The notes beneath the pieces were generated by a model. That model was not told where the DNA came from. It was given only the letters and a program-made list of their open reading frames with translations, and did no database searches. From NCBI RefSeq assembly GCF_007753265.1, contig NZ_CP036349.1, positions 248,001 to 312,000 on the forward strand: a DNA stretch of 64,000 bases, in the 5' to 3' direction. The translations under genes and the position numbers were made by a program. This document shows, in pieces, positions 1 to 9,280 of the stretch (the stretch's first letter is position 1; every line of letters starts with the position of its first letter). The stretch is from Botrimarina mediterranea (lineage in GTDB: Bacteria; Planctomycetota; Planctomycetia; Pirellulales; Lacipirellulaceae).

Positions 1-1461
1 TTCGAGCAGGCCGCCGATCGCCATCTTGCCGCCCACCACGCCGATCGAACCGGTGACGGTTGTCGGCTCGGCGAAGACATGGTCGCAGCCCATCGAGATG
101 TAGTAGCCGCCGCTCGCCGCGACGTTCCCCATGCTGGCGACGACTGGCTTCTCGATCGTCTGGATCTCGTTCCAGATCAGATCGCTGGCGACCGCCGACC
201 CGCCGGGGCTATCGACGCGGAGCACGATCGCTTTGACTTGGTCGTCTTCTTCGGCGTCACGCAGCGCCTTGACGATGGTCGTCGAGCCGACCGAACTGGA
301 CGCGCCGAAGGGGCTTGTCTCGCTCTCGCCCGTCATGATCGGGCCGACGGCATAGACGATGGCGATCTTGTCGCCGCGGCCGGACGATTCCTTGCCGCCC
401 GACGCGATCATGCCCAGCAGCTTGAACATGCCGCCGGGGCCGCTGAAATCGGTGTCGACCTTCTTCTTGCCGTAGTTCTCGACGAAGACGACGTTGTCCG
501 AGTCGTGCCGCTTCTCGAGCTCGTCACGCAGCGACGACTCGTAAGCCAGTCGGTCCACGAGGCCCGCCTCGAGAGCTTGCGACGCGGTCAGCAGGCCGCG
601 GTCCACCGCTTCGATGACGGCGCCTCGCTTCATCGGGCGGTCCATCGCGATCGTGTCGATCATCTGCTCGTACATGTCGTCGATGAGCGACGTCATGTTT
701 TCTTTGACCGCCTTGCTCCACTCGCGGCGTGTGTAGGGCTCAGCGGCGCCCTTCGCGTCGCCGACGTGAATGAAGTCCGCCTTTACGCCGACTTTCGCCA
801 AGAGGCCCTTGTAGAACATCGGCTGCGCGCGGACGCCCGGCAGCACGAGGTAGCCCGACTCGGGCATCACCACCTCGTCGCACGCGCACGCCACGAGGTA
901 GCTCGCGGCCTCGGCCGCTTCGAGCACCGCGACGGCATGCTTGCCCTTCGCGCGGAAGCGGGCGATCGCCTCGCGCAGCTCGTGCCGCTGTCCGGCGCCG
1001 TAGCTGGGGCTATCAAACAAGAGCACGAGTCCCTGGATCTTGTCGTCCTTCGCCGCCGCGTCGATTCGCGCGATCTGCTTCCGCAGGTCGATCGACAGAT
1101 CGCCGAACGGCCCCGACCCGCCGGGCGACTCGGGCAGCTCGTCGTCGAGCACGAACCAGGCGTAGCGGACCTTCTTCGACTCGGCTTCGGTCTTCTCTTC
1201 CTGACGCTTCTTGGCACGTTCACGGGCGCGCTTCTGGGCAGGGCTCAGTTCTTTCTCATCTTCCTCTGCTTCTTCCGCTGGCTTCTCCTCCGCTTCCGCC
1301 TCGTCGTTGTCTTCGGACTTCACTTCGGAAGCTACTGGTTTTGCTTCCGCCGTTGCGGGCTCGTCGGCGATGACGAGCGTGCCGGTAAAGGAGAGCGCGA
1401 GCGCCGCGGCGAGGCAGGCGGGCAGGAAGAGGCAATGTTTCATGGCGACTTGGCGTTTCAT
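1..1461 (-). CDS. sppA: Signal peptide peptidase SppA, S49 family (3' end outside window)
   Basis: Membrane-associated serine protease of family S49, expected to degrade cleaved signal peptides and other membrane peptides at the envelope. The 487 codons inside the window begin with a signal peptide or anchor (basic start, hydrophobic residues 10-31) and then an acidic, charged linker to about residue 95. Two S49 domains follow. The first carries the lysine of the Ser-Lys dyad at about K237 (DAKGAAEPY). The second has VDSPGGSAVAS and the nucleophile at about S450 in NVAASGGYY, so this is the long double-domain (67K-like) form. The frame is still open at base 1, so the C-terminus is missing. 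The ATG at 1461 is used; a second ATG at 1443 is also possible. Identification is secure from both catalytic motifs. Confidence 0.93.
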   Translation of the reverse strand, partial: MKRQVAMKHCLFLPACLAAALALSFTGTLVIADEPATAEAKPVASEVKSEDNDEAEAEEKPAEEAEEDEKELSPAQKRARERAKKRQEEKTEAESKKVRYAWFVLDDELPESPGGSGPFGDLSIDLRKQIARIDAAAKDDKIQGLVLLFDSPSYGAGQRHELREAIARFRAKGKHAVAVLEAAEAASYLVACACDEVVMPESGYLVLPGVRAQPMFYKGLLAKVGVKADFIHVGDAKGAAEPYTRREWSKAVKENMTSLIDDMYEQMIDTIAMDRPMKRGAVIEAVDRGLLTASQALEAGLVDRLAYESSLRDELEKRHDSDNVVFVENYGKKKVDTDFSGPGGMFKLLGMIASGGKESSGRGDKIAIVYAVGPIMTGESETSPFGASSSVGSTTIVKALRDAEEDDQVKAIVLRVDSPGGSAVASDLIWNEIQTIEKPVVASMGNVAASGGYYISMGCDHVFAEPTTVTGSIGVVGGKMAIGGLLE

Positions 1462-1790
1462 TTAGCCCACGGTCAACGACCGGGGGCTGCGGAACTTGAA
1501 TTGACAAACAGCTTTCGCCGGGCCGGCGGCGATCTTGCCGCCCCCTCGCCCGGTCCCGCTATCTTACCCCACCAGCCGGCGCCGGGGCCTAATCGATTTT
1601 CTGCGACCCGGGCGGCGTCAGCCCCCGGAGGACCCCTAGTACCTGGCAACTCCGGGAGCTGACGCTTCCCGGCTCGCACGGAGTCCACCGGTTGGCATCC
1701 GACTTTTTCTCTCTGGTTCGGCTCAAGTCCGGCTGCTACGGTCCGCGACGCTGTAATTTCCTGCTGCCCTTTCGCGGAACGGAGTCCGCC

Positions 1791-3035
1791 ATGGCCCTCG
1801 CCCGAATCACGCTTGCTATCGCCGCTGTCGCTATCGCCTCGCCGGCCAGCGCGCAGTTCTGGAACCTCTTCGGATCGAAGAAGGAGGAGCCCGCCAAGCA
1901 GGCCGCGCCCGCCGCTCCGGCGCACGCCGCCGGCTCGTTCCAGCTGACGCAGCAGTCGGGCCCGTGGCTGATCCTCGCAACGACCTTCTCCGGTGAAGGC
2001 GCCGAGGGGCAGGCCCGTGACCTGTGCGCCGAGATTCAGCGGACCCACCGCCTGCCCGCTTACGTCCACGAGATGACGTTCGATCTCACCGACAACCAGC
2101 CCGTCGGCCGCGGCGTCGATCGCTACGGCGCCCCGGTGAAGATGCGTTACCGCACCGGCTCGAAGCGCCAGGAATGGGCCGTGCTGGTGGGCAACTACCC
2201 GTCGGTCGATGACACAATCGCCGCCCGCGATCTGCAAGCGATCAAGGCCGCCAAGCCGCAGGCGCTGGAGATCGACGAGAGCGGTCACACGAACCAGAAC
2301 CTCGCCAATACGCGCGTCATGCTCGCCTCATGGACCGAGAAGAACGAGCAAGGCGGACCGATGCGAGCGGCGTTCATGACGCGCAACCCGCTGCTGCCCG
2401 ACTCGTACTTCGCGCCAAAGGGCGTCGATAAGTTCGTTGAGAAGATGAACAAGGACTTCGCTCACTCCGCGCTGAAGATCCCCGGCAAGCAGACGATCCG
2501 CGTCGCCACGTTCCGCGGCCGCGGCACCCTCGTCGGCGCGAGCCAGTCGCGCAGCAGCAAGTCGCGTCGCAAGAACGCCGAGACCGATCCGCTAATGGAG
2601 GCAGCCGAGAACGCGCACCTGCTCTGCGAAGAGATGCGGCGTAAGGGCTGGGAGGCCTACGAATTCCACGACCGCACCGAGAGCTGGGTCAGCGTCGGCT
2701 CGTTCGACAACGTTATCGACGCTAACGGTCAGCCGCACCCCGACGCGGTTGAGATCGTCCGCACGTTTGGCGCCGCTCACAACACGTCGCCGACGCCGCT
2801 CGACAAGCAACGCAATGCGCCCGCCGAGTCGGCCCGCGCCGCGGAGGTCAAGCAGCAATTCAACTCGCTCTTCAGCAGCGAGGTTGGCCAGATCGCCAGC
2901 GGCATGAACCCGAAGTACGCCCAGGTGGCGTTCGAGAAGGGCCAGCCCCCGCGTCCGATCCCTTTCGACGTCTACCCCGAGGCGATCGACGCCCCAAAGA
3001 AAAGCGTCAGTAGCGGCTTCGCTTGGCGCCCGTAG
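1791..3035 (+). CDS. Secreted protein with two SPOR-like repeats
   Basis: Protein of 414 residues whose function I do not recognise. It starts with a clear signal peptide (MALARITLAIAAVAIASPASAQ) at the ATG at 1791; the open frame extends further upstream but without a better start. A first repeat at about residues 55-140 has the pattern WLILATTFSGEGAE, a stretch with an RLPAYVHEM-type strand, then EWAVLVGNYPSVDDT. A second at about residues 240-310 has TIRVATFRGRG, a helix CEEMRRKGWEAYEFHD, then SWVSVGSFDNVID. This alternation of strand, helix and 'vGsf' strand resembles SPOR domains, which bind denuded peptidoglycan. The SPOR assignment is inference from pattern only. It stands alone between sppA (divergent) and rdgB. 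Confidence 0.75.
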   Translation: MALARITLAIAAVAIASPASAQFWNLFGSKKEEPAKQAAPAAPAHAAGSFQLTQQSGPWLILATTFSGEGAEGQARDLCAEIQRTHRLPAYVHEMTFDLTDNQPVGRGVDRYGAPVKMRYRTGSKRQEWAVLVGNYPSVDDTIAARDLQAIKAAKPQALEIDESGHTNQNLANTRVMLASWTEKNEQGGPMRAAFMTRNPLLPDSYFAPKGVDKFVEKMNKDFAHSALKIPGKQTIRVATFRGRGTLVGASQSRSSKSRRKNAETDPLMEAAENAHLLCEEMRRKGWEAYEFHDRTESWVSVGSFDNVIDANGQPHPDAVEIVRTFGAAHNTSPTPLDKQRNAPAESARAAEVKQQFNSLFSSEVGQIASGMNPKYAQVAFEKGQPPRPIPFDVYPEAIDAPKKSVSSGFAWRP

Positions 3036-3062
3036 GGGAATTGGTTCTGGGTAAGAAGGTAG

Positions 3063-3292
3063 TGGGCATGTTAGTGAGAGGGGGATCGCAAGCGAGCGGC
3101 AATGCCGAACGCGATCTCGGCTCAAAACACTGGGCAGCCTTTTCTCTTGTGCCATTGGAGATAAAAAATGCAGCCGCTCCGCGGACGCCTGTTATCTCCA
3201 AATGGCCCTATGACAATCTCACTACGTCGCTAAGAGCAGAAGGTCGTTACCCCTCTGCCCGGTCGCTTGCGACCCCCCCTATCACCAACATC
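3063..3292. repeat. Nested inverted repeat between two genes
   Basis: An outer pair of arms (about 3076-3100 and 3258-3282) shares the core TCGCAAGCGA. An inner perfect pair lies at about 3154-3164 (TGGAGATAA) and 3192-3199 (TTATCTCCA). It fills most of the 320-bp gap upstream of rdgB. It could act as a terminator or be a dispersed palindromic element. Confidence 0.6.
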
Positions 3293-3357
3293 CCCCTATC
3301 TCCTTCTCCGAGATCGTCCACTAGAAGCGACGCATCGGCTGCCCTAAAACGGGCCGC

Positions 3358-3972
3358 ATGAAGGCCCCCACGCTCGTTATCGGTTCGCGCAACGCCAAGA
3401 AGCGGGATGAGCTGGTTGGCTTGCTAGCGCCGCGGGGGATCGAGGTGAAGACGCTCGCCGACTTCCCGGACCTCACGCACGAGGTGGATGAGGACGGCGA
3501 TTCCTTCGAGCACAACGCCCGCAAGAAGGCGACCGAGTACGCCAAGGCCCTCGGCCACTGGGTGCTCGCCGACGACAGCGGCGTCTGTATCGACGCCCTC
3601 GGCGGGGCGCCGGGCGTTTACTCGGCCCACTACGCCGGCAAGCACGGCGATGACGCCGCGAACAACGCTCTGGTGCTCGAGAAGCTCGCCGGCCTGCCGC
3701 CCGAGAAACGCGGCGCGCACTACGTGGCGATGCTCGTGCTCGCCGACCCCGAAGGCTCCGTCCGCGCCGAGACCCGCGGCGAATGCCACGGCCGCATCCT
3801 CACCGAGCCGCACGGCGCCGGCGGGTTCGGCTACGACCCGCTGTTCGAGGTCCGGGAGTATCATCGAACGTTCGGCCAGATGGGCCCCGCCGTCAAGCGA
3901 GCCATCAGCCACCGCAGCCGCGCGATGCGAGCGATGTTGCCGCACGTGGTAAGGTTGGTGAAGCCAACTTGA
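3358..3972 (+). CDS. rdgB: XTP/dITP pyrophosphatase, RdgB/HAM1 family
   Basis: Cytosolic house-cleaning enzyme that hydrolyses non-canonical purine triphosphates (XTP, dITP, ITP) to monophosphates and pyrophosphate, so they are not built into DNA or RNA. The 204 residues match the usual length. The N-terminal substrate-binding motif reads VIGSRNAKKRDEL. The metal/base region reads FEHNARKKATEYA then ADDSGVCIDALGGAPGVYSAHYAG. The C-terminal signature is GFGYDPLFE and SHRSRAMRAM. The ATG at 3358 is the first in frame. Function is assigned by family with high confidence. Confidence 0.95.
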   Translation: MKAPTLVIGSRNAKKRDELVGLLAPRGIEVKTLADFPDLTHEVDEDGDSFEHNARKKATEYAKALGHWVLADDSGVCIDALGGAPGVYSAHYAGKHGDDAANNALVLEKLAGLPPEKRGAHYVAMLVLADPEGSVRAETRGECHGRILTEPHGAGGFGYDPLFEVREYHRTFGQMGPAVKRAISHRSRAMRAMLPHVVRLVKPT

Positions 3973-4005
3973 GCCGAAGGCGCTAGCCTCGGGCGGCGCC
4001 ACGAT
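3970..4005. repeat. Degenerate half-copy of the RAYT-linked REP palindrome
   Basis: TTGAGCCGAAGGCGCTAGCC followed by TCGGGCGGCGCCACG closely resembles the left arm of the palindromes at 15343 and 15903 (TTGAGCCGAACGCGCTAGCG then TCGGGCGCCACCG). The second arm is absent. It overlaps the rdgB stop codon region. Confidence 0.55.
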
Positions 4006-4017
4006 CAACGAACCATC

Positions 4018-5130
4018 ATGACAACCCCCGCCCCGCTCCTCGTCCAATCCAGCCTCGCCCCCGCGTCGGTCGTCTTCGTCCGCGAACTCCCCGGCCGCAA
4101 CGAGCGCTTCATCGAGCAACTCGCTGCGTGTTGCCGCGAAGTCGGCGCCGAGATGCACGTCGTCCCTGCCGGCGATCCGTATCCCGAGAACCAAGTCTGG
4201 CTGCAAGACGCCGTCGAGTTCCTTGAACGCGCGGACGGTTCCGGGACGGTCGCGCTGCTTGGCGTCCGCAACCAATCCGTCGATGACTTCGCGAAGGATC
4301 GGCTCACGGGAATCGAGACGCTCCGTATCGGCGCGTACCGGGAGGCGTTCGCCAGCGGCGCGAGCACCACGAGCACCCCTGGTGACGCCTGGATCGATTG
4401 GTTCGGCAACCTCGAAGCGTCGCCGCCTACCGCCGCGTGGCCCAACGGCCGCGTGCTGTACGGCGTGAATCCCGAGACGGGCGGGCAACTACACCCCGAG
4501 GTCGTCGCCTTCTTCACTGAGCAAGGCGCGCAGGCGCCGCTTGCGCTTGATGTCGGTTGGCTCACCGTGCGGCACGTCGATGAGATGTCGTCGTTCCTGC
4601 CCGCGAAGGACGACGGCTTCTTTGTCGCCGTCCCGGATCCAACGGCGGCGATCAAACTGCTAGAAAGCGCCGCGGCGCAGGGGCACGGCGGCGCGACGAT
4701 GCTCGCTCCTTATGAGAACGGGACGACGGTTCAATCCATCCTCGACGACACGGAGTTCGTCGCGTTCAACCACCGGTTGTGGACCGAACGCATCGAGCCG
4801 ATGTCGCGCGTACTGCTCGAAGGGATCGGCGTCGAGGCCGATCGACTGCGACGGTTGCCGGTGCTCTTCCAACCGAGCGGCGAGGCGCGGACGCCGAACG
4901 TCGTCAACTGTCTCGTGCTCCCGGGCACGGCTGGTGAGCCGGGCGTCGTCGCGATGTCCGAACCCTGCGGCCCCGTGATCGACGGCGTCGACCTCTTCAA
5001 GGCCGACATCGAGCAGCGGCTTACGGGGCTCGCCGCCCGCATCGCCTTCCTCGACGACCAGCCCTACCACCGGTGGTCGGGGAACGTGCACTGCGCGACG
5101 AATGCGATTCGCCCGCTGCGCCGGGAGTAG
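4018..5130 (+). CDS. Protein-arginine deiminase (PAD)-like enzyme, catalytic domain only
   Basis: Member of the guanidino-modifying superfamily resembling the catalytic C-terminal domain of animal protein-arginine deiminases, which convert peptidyl-arginine to citrulline. The four expected catalytic residues are all in place: D64 in VWLQDAVEF (animal WIQDEMEFGY), H186 and D188 in LTVRHVDEM, and C359 in GNVHCATNAIRP (animal GEVHCGTN). At 370 residues it lacks the N-terminal calcium-binding domains of vertebrate PADs and has no signal peptide. Agmatine deiminase is the main alternative, but the VGWLTV-HVDE and VHCATN blocks fit PAD better. Its substrate is unknown. It lies directly downstream of rdgB, with no partner gene. 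Confidence 0.75.
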   Translation: MTTPAPLLVQSSLAPASVVFVRELPGRNERFIEQLAACCREVGAEMHVVPAGDPYPENQVWLQDAVEFLERADGSGTVALLGVRNQSVDDFAKDRLTGIETLRIGAYREAFASGASTTSTPGDAWIDWFGNLEASPPTAAWPNGRVLYGVNPETGGQLHPEVVAFFTEQGAQAPLALDVGWLTVRHVDEMSSFLPAKDDGFFVAVPDPTAAIKLLESAAAQGHGGATMLAPYENGTTVQSILDDTEFVAFNHRLWTERIEPMSRVLLEGIGVEADRLRRLPVLFQPSGEARTPNVVNCLVLPGTAGEPGVVAMSEPCGPVIDGVDLFKADIEQRLTGLAARIAFLDDQPYHRWSGNVHCATNAIRPLRRE

Positions 5131-5158
5131 CGTCGGAGCCCGCTCCAAAGTACCGAAC

Positions 5159-5239
5159 AATGGCGAGCCCACGATGTTAATCGTGGGTGGAACCCTGAGA
5201 GCAATATCCCCCCACGATTAACATCGTGGGCTCGCCATT
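5159..5239. repeat. Perfect 29-bp inverted repeat with nested hairpins
   Basis: The arms at 5159-5187 and 5211-5239 are perfect inverse complements (29 of 29). Each arm also contains its own hairpin (CCCACGATGTTAATCGTGGG). It lies 28 bp after the deiminase gene and may serve as a terminator or be a mobile palindrome. Confidence 0.85.
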
Positions 5240-5344
5240 TGCCGCGGCGCCGGCCCGCCAATTGTGGCGTCACGCGCCGGAGTTGGTATGCTGCTAACCG
5301 GTCCTTTTCGTCTCGGCTGATCCCCCAACCGCCCCCGCACCGCC

Positions 5345-6277
5345 GTGGCCCGAATCCGCCTTCCGTTTCCGTCGCCCCGTCAGTCGTCGCGTGGCGGGTA
5401 CGGCCAGCAGCGCGCCCTCTTCGGCAACTCTTCGAGAGGCGGCAGCGGCCTCAAGATGCGGCTCCTGATCGCCGCGGGCTTCATCCTCTTCGCGCTGGTG
5501 AGCTACTACGGCAACCCGGGCGACGTGAACCAGATCACCGGTCAGCGCGAGCGTGTCGCCATCGCTGACGAGGAACAAGAGATGGCGCTCGGCCAGCAGG
5601 CGGCGCCCGAGATGGTGCAGATGCACGGCGGTGCTTCGCGTAGCGCGGACGGGCAAGCGCTTGTCAACAAAGTCGGCGCGGAACTGCTCACCGGTCTCGA
5701 TCGATGGATGGCGGAGAAAGAAGCGGAGACGGGCGTCGAACTTCATAACCCCTACAAGTTCAAGTTCACGCTGCTTGCCGACCCCCAGACCGTCAACGCC
5801 TTTGCCTTGCCGGGCGGGCAGGTGTTTATCACCGAAGCCCTTTTCAGCCGGCTCGAAACAGTGGGGCAACTCGCCGGCGTTTTGGGACACGAGATCGGCC
5901 ACGTCGTCGAGCGTCACGGTAACGAGCGGATGGCGAAGAACACACTCTTCAGCACCATCGCGATGGGCGCCGGCCAGATCGGCGGCGACGCGCAGAGCGT
6001 GCAGATGGCCCAGGCTGTCGCCAATGTCATCCAGATGAAGTATGGCCGCGACGACGAGCTCGAGAGCGACAAGTGGGGCGTGCTGCTCACCGAGAAGGCC
6101 GGCTACGACCCGCGCGCTATGATCGGCGTGATGAAAGTGCTCGACGAGGCGTCCCCCGGGGGCGGCCCGCCCGAGATGATGAGCACCCACCCCAAACCCG
6201 CCAACCGCGTCGCCTACATTCAGCAGGTGATCGAAGAGGTGTTCCCCGAGGGGGTCCGTCCGGGGTTGGAGCCGTAG
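5345..6277 (+). CDS. M48 family zinc metalloprotease, membrane-anchored
   Basis: Zinc endopeptidase of family M48 (HtpX/Oma1/BepA-like), likely acting on misfolded envelope proteins. The N-terminus is basic and glycine-rich, then one hydrophobic segment (about residues 40-54, LLIAAGFILFALVSYYG) anchors it. The zinc motif is HEIGH in GVLGHEIGHVVERHGNERMAK, and the third ligand is probably the first Glu of DDELESDKWGV. The C-terminal STHPKPANRVAYI motif is typical of the bacterial M48 periplasmic group. The GTG at 5345 gives 310 residues; an ATG at 5456 just before the hydrophobic segment is an alternative start. Confidence 0.88.
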   Translation: MARIRLPFPSPRQSSRGGYGQQRALFGNSSRGGSGLKMRLLIAAGFILFALVSYYGNPGDVNQITGQRERVAIADEEQEMALGQQAAPEMVQMHGGASRSADGQALVNKVGAELLTGLDRWMAEKEAETGVELHNPYKFKFTLLADPQTVNAFALPGGQVFITEALFSRLETVGQLAGVLGHEIGHVVERHGNERMAKNTLFSTIAMGAGQIGGDAQSVQMAQAVANVIQMKYGRDDELESDKWGVLLTEKAGYDPRAMIGVMKVLDEASPGGGPPEMMSTHPKPANRVAYIQQVIEEVFPEGVRPGLEP

Positions 6278-6318
6278 CCCGCAACCTCTCCCACAAGAGT
6301 GCGATTGCTCGATTGAAC

Positions 6319-6741
6319 TTAAGCCGCGCGACGGGGGCTTAGGTAGCGGGCCAGTTCGTCCGACATCGACGTCCGCGCCAAGCGGTGGTCGCCACGCAGC
6401 GCGTCGGCGACGACTTCGAGCCGGCGGCGGGGCGAGCTCTCGACATCAAGGACGATCCTCAGCTTGCCGCGCTCCCAACGGGCGCCACCGGCGACGGCGC
6501 CGCCGAGCAGCCGACGCCGCACTTCGCAGCCCAGCCGACGAGCAACGTCGGTCGCTTCCTCGAGAAGCTCGGTGTAAGCGTCGCCAATTACCTCAGCGGC
6601 TTGCCGCTTTGCAGAGGCTTCGGCAAACGACAGCGTCGCCGGCCCGCGGCTGTCGAAGCGCAGCGCGCGAGCGGTACTACGAGCGGGGAGCGTGGCGGCG
6701 GCCGAGAACGGCAGCGTCGCCACAACCGTGGACTGGGGCAT
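6319..6741 (-). CDS. Hypothetical basic protein
   Basis: Protein of 140 residues with no recognised domain. I chose the ATG at 6741 because a purine-rich GGCGAGGCAAGG lies just upstream, although the frame stays open to 6894. It has an alanine/arginine-rich N-terminus (VVATLPFSAAATLPARSTARALRFD), a helical middle (about residues 45-75, KRQAAEVIGDAYTELLEEATDVARRLG) and a C-terminal strand-helix part ending LARYLSPRRAA. No membrane segment. It runs divergently from the histidine kinase at 6950 and convergently with the M48 gene. The long open frame on the other strand over the same bases looks like a G+C-driven shadow. Confidence 0.5.
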   Translation of the reverse strand: MPQSTVVATLPFSAAATLPARSTARALRFDSRGPATLSFAEASAKRQAAEVIGDAYTELLEEATDVARRLGCEVRRRLLGGAVAGGARWERGKLRIVLDVESSPRRRLEVVADALRGDHRLARTSMSDELARYLSPRRAA

Positions 6742-6949
6742 CCTTGCCTCGCCGGGTTGAGCGTTAGAGTTTCGTGCCCCGGAGTCCTTCCGCGGGCGTC
6801 GCGGCTGGATTCTACGCGCTGCGGCTCCAGCGGGCGAGTCCTTATCGTCGATGGTTCCTAAGGAAGGGCCAAGTAATCGCTCGGCGTCGCGCAAGCATTG
6901 CCTCGAGCGCTGGCTCTCTCCCTCTTGTGTAGCAATCTTGTGACGACAT

Positions 6950-7795
6950 GTGCTAGCAATGACATCAACCGAGACTCCCGGCGCCGAGATTCACGACCTC
7001 CAAAAGGAGATCGCGCAGCTGCGTTGCGACCTGCAAGCGGCGCAGCAGATGACAGCGCTCGGCGAGCTCGTCAGCACGACCACGCACGAGTTCAACAACG
7101 TCCTCACGACGATCCTCAACTACGCGAAGCTCGGCCTGCGTCACACCGACGACGCGACTCGCACCCGATCGCTTGAGAAGATCCTCGCCGCCGCTCAGCG
7201 GGCGGAGAAGCTGACGTCGAGCGTCTTGGGCCTGGCGCGCAATCGCTCGGCCGACCCGGCGCCAACCGACCTCGGCGCGCTGTGCGACGAGACGCTGGTG
7301 CTGCTCGAGCGCGAGTTGCAGAAATACCGGGTCGGCGTCGAACGCCAGTACGAGGCCCGCGGCAAGGCGATGGTCGTCGGCAACCAGGTGCAACAGGTGC
7401 TGATGAACCTGCTCACCAACGCCCGTCAGGCGATGCCCTCGGGCGGGCAGGTCATCATCCGCACGGCCGACAACGCCCAGACGGGGACGGTCGATCTCTC
7501 GGTCCGCGACACGGGCGCCGGCATCGCGATGGACCTTCTGCCGCGCATCTTCGATCGCGGCTACAGCACCAAGTCGGGCCCCGATGAGACGGGCAAAGGG
7601 GGCGCCGGCTTAGGGCTCTCGGCTTGCCGTGAAATGATCGAGGCCCAGGGGGGCAAGATCCGCGTCGAGAGCGCCGTCGGCCGCGGCACGCAATTCACGC
7701 TCCGACTCCCCACCGCCAGCGCCGCCGCCCTCGCCGGCCCCACCGGCCAACCCATCGCCCAACTCGGCGTCAGCGCGACGGCGTCAGCGATCTGA
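6950..7795 (+). CDS. Soluble sensor histidine kinase core (HisKA-HATPase)
   Basis: Histidine kinase of 281 residues with almost no sensor region. It has a short coiled helix (about 13-34), then the phosphoacceptor H-box ELVSTTTHEFNNVLTT with H46 as the likely autophosphorylated residue. The ATP-binding domain has an N-box (NLLTNARQAM), G1 (VRDTGAGIAMDLL), F-box (IFDRGYSTK) and G2 (GKGGAGLGLSACREMIE). With no membrane segment or input domain, it probably takes its signal from a partner protein. No response regulator is adjacent, so this is an orphan kinase. It can start at the GTG (6950) or ATG (6959); neither has a convincing ribosome-binding site. Confidence 0.88.
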   Translation: MLAMTSTETPGAEIHDLQKEIAQLRCDLQAAQQMTALGELVSTTTHEFNNVLTTILNYAKLGLRHTDDATRTRSLEKILAAAQRAEKLTSSVLGLARNRSADPAPTDLGALCDETLVLLERELQKYRVGVERQYEARGKAMVVGNQVQQVLMNLLTNARQAMPSGGQVIIRTADNAQTGTVDLSVRDTGAGIAMDLLPRIFDRGYSTKSGPDETGKGGAGLGLSACREMIEAQGGKIRVESAVGRGTQFTLRLPTASAAALAGPTGQPIAQLGVSATASAI

Positions 7796-7814
7796 ACTCT
7801 CGACTACAACAAGC

Positions 7815-7960
7815 GAACCACAAAGGAACAAAGGAACGAAGTGAGCGATTCGTCCGTTAGACCGGTAGTCCGATAGGAAGAGGTATGTCAACCAACCCTA
7901 ACGGTCTACCGGACTACCCACCCAACGCCCTTCTTTGTTCCTTCGTTCCTTTGTGGTTCA
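7815..7960. repeat. Inverted repeat, AACCACAAAGGAAC family (copy 1), with nested second palindrome
   Basis: The left arm at 7815-7841 (GAACCACAAAGGAACAAAGG...) pairs with 7934-7959 (...CCTTTGTGGTTC). Between them lies another inverted pair around 7856-7876 and 7899-7919 (GACCGGTAGTCCG / CGGTCTACCGGACTAC). A second copy of the outer family is at 38784-38868. It sits between convergent genes, so terminator function is plausible. Confidence 0.8.
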
Positions 7961-7973
7961 AAGATTTTAGAGT

Positions 7974-8540
<567 letters not shown>

Positions 8541-8555
8541 TCACGCCGCCCGGCT

Positions 8556-8610
8556 GCTGCTCCGCCATCTGCTGCTCCGCCATCTGCTAGTTTGCCATCT
8601 GCTAGTTTGT
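8556..8610. repeat. Short tandem repeat, 15-bp unit
   Basis: Unit GCTGCTCCGCCATCT occurs at 8556-8570 and 8571-8585, then diverged GCTAGTTTGCCATCT at 8586-8600 and a partial unit to 8610. It lies in the divergent gap between tadA and the VanZ-like gene, shortly before the start codon of the latter. Confidence 0.8.
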
Positions 8611-8629
8611 AAGTCCCCGGGTTCACTGC

Positions 8630-9100
8630 ATGCTCCCTTCCGTCGCCCGGCCCCTCACCTTCGACCCCGCCGCGATGTCTTCCCCCAGCACCGCCGACGC
8701 GACGGACGCCCCCGTTGTCCCGCCGCGACGCTGCTGGCGCCGCACCGCGGTCTTTTGGCTAGCGGCACTGGCGGTCTATTGGCTCGTGCTTTTCATCGGC
8801 ACCCACCTGCCAACGGAGAACGTGGCGGGCGTCGCAACGGATAACGACAAGCTCGTCCACACGGCGGCCTACGCGGTGCTAACGACGCTGCTGTGTATCG
8901 CCTGGCGTCGTGTCGGCGGCTCGCCAGGGCTCATGGGTCGTCTTGTGATCGCCGCCGCGGTGCTCACTTACGGCGCGATCGACGAGCTCAGCCAGCCTTA
9001 CTTCGGCCGCTCGTGCGACCTGCGGGACTGGATCGCCGACAGCGTCGGCGTGTCGTTGGCTTTATTATTGGATGCGTGGCGGCACCGTCGCGGTCCTTGA
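8630..9100 (+). CDS. VanZ-like membrane protein
   Basis: Small integral membrane protein of the VanZ-like family (156 residues). About four hydrophobic segments are visible: 43-60 (VFWLAALAVYWLVLFIG), 75-92, 105-117 and 135-150. Family hallmarks are DKLVHTAAYAVL, IDELSQPYFGRSCDLRDWIADSVG and the polar FGR/D-D residues between helices. VanZ raises teicoplanin resistance in enterococci, but most bacterial homologues have no proven role, so I assign only the family. The start may instead be the ATG at 8675 (MSSPSTADA). Confidence 0.8.
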   Translation: MLPSVARPLTFDPAAMSSPSTADATDAPVVPPRRCWRRTAVFWLAALAVYWLVLFIGTHLPTENVAGVATDNDKLVHTAAYAVLTTLLCIAWRRVGGSPGLMGRLVIAAAVLTYGAIDELSQPYFGRSCDLRDWIADSVGVSLALLLDAWRHRRGP

Positions 9101-9280
9101 AACCGACGACGGACGCCTGCTGTCGATGGCGTGATCCGCAAGCGTTGCCGGTTGTGGGGGCTGGTGGGGTTTTTCGCGATCTAGGTTGCGGAAGACCACT
9201 CCGACTGACCGGTGCGAAGAAGCAAGACTTCCCTGCGCGGCGAGTATCGCTGCGCATGGTGAATTCTTTGCTTCCCGACC

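Noticed and set aside
79-1662. 527-codon open frame on the plus strand
   Set aside because: It is antisense to sppA, whose minus-strand frame has both catalytic motifs and a signal peptide. The plus frame is the composition-driven shadow typical of high-G+C DNA.
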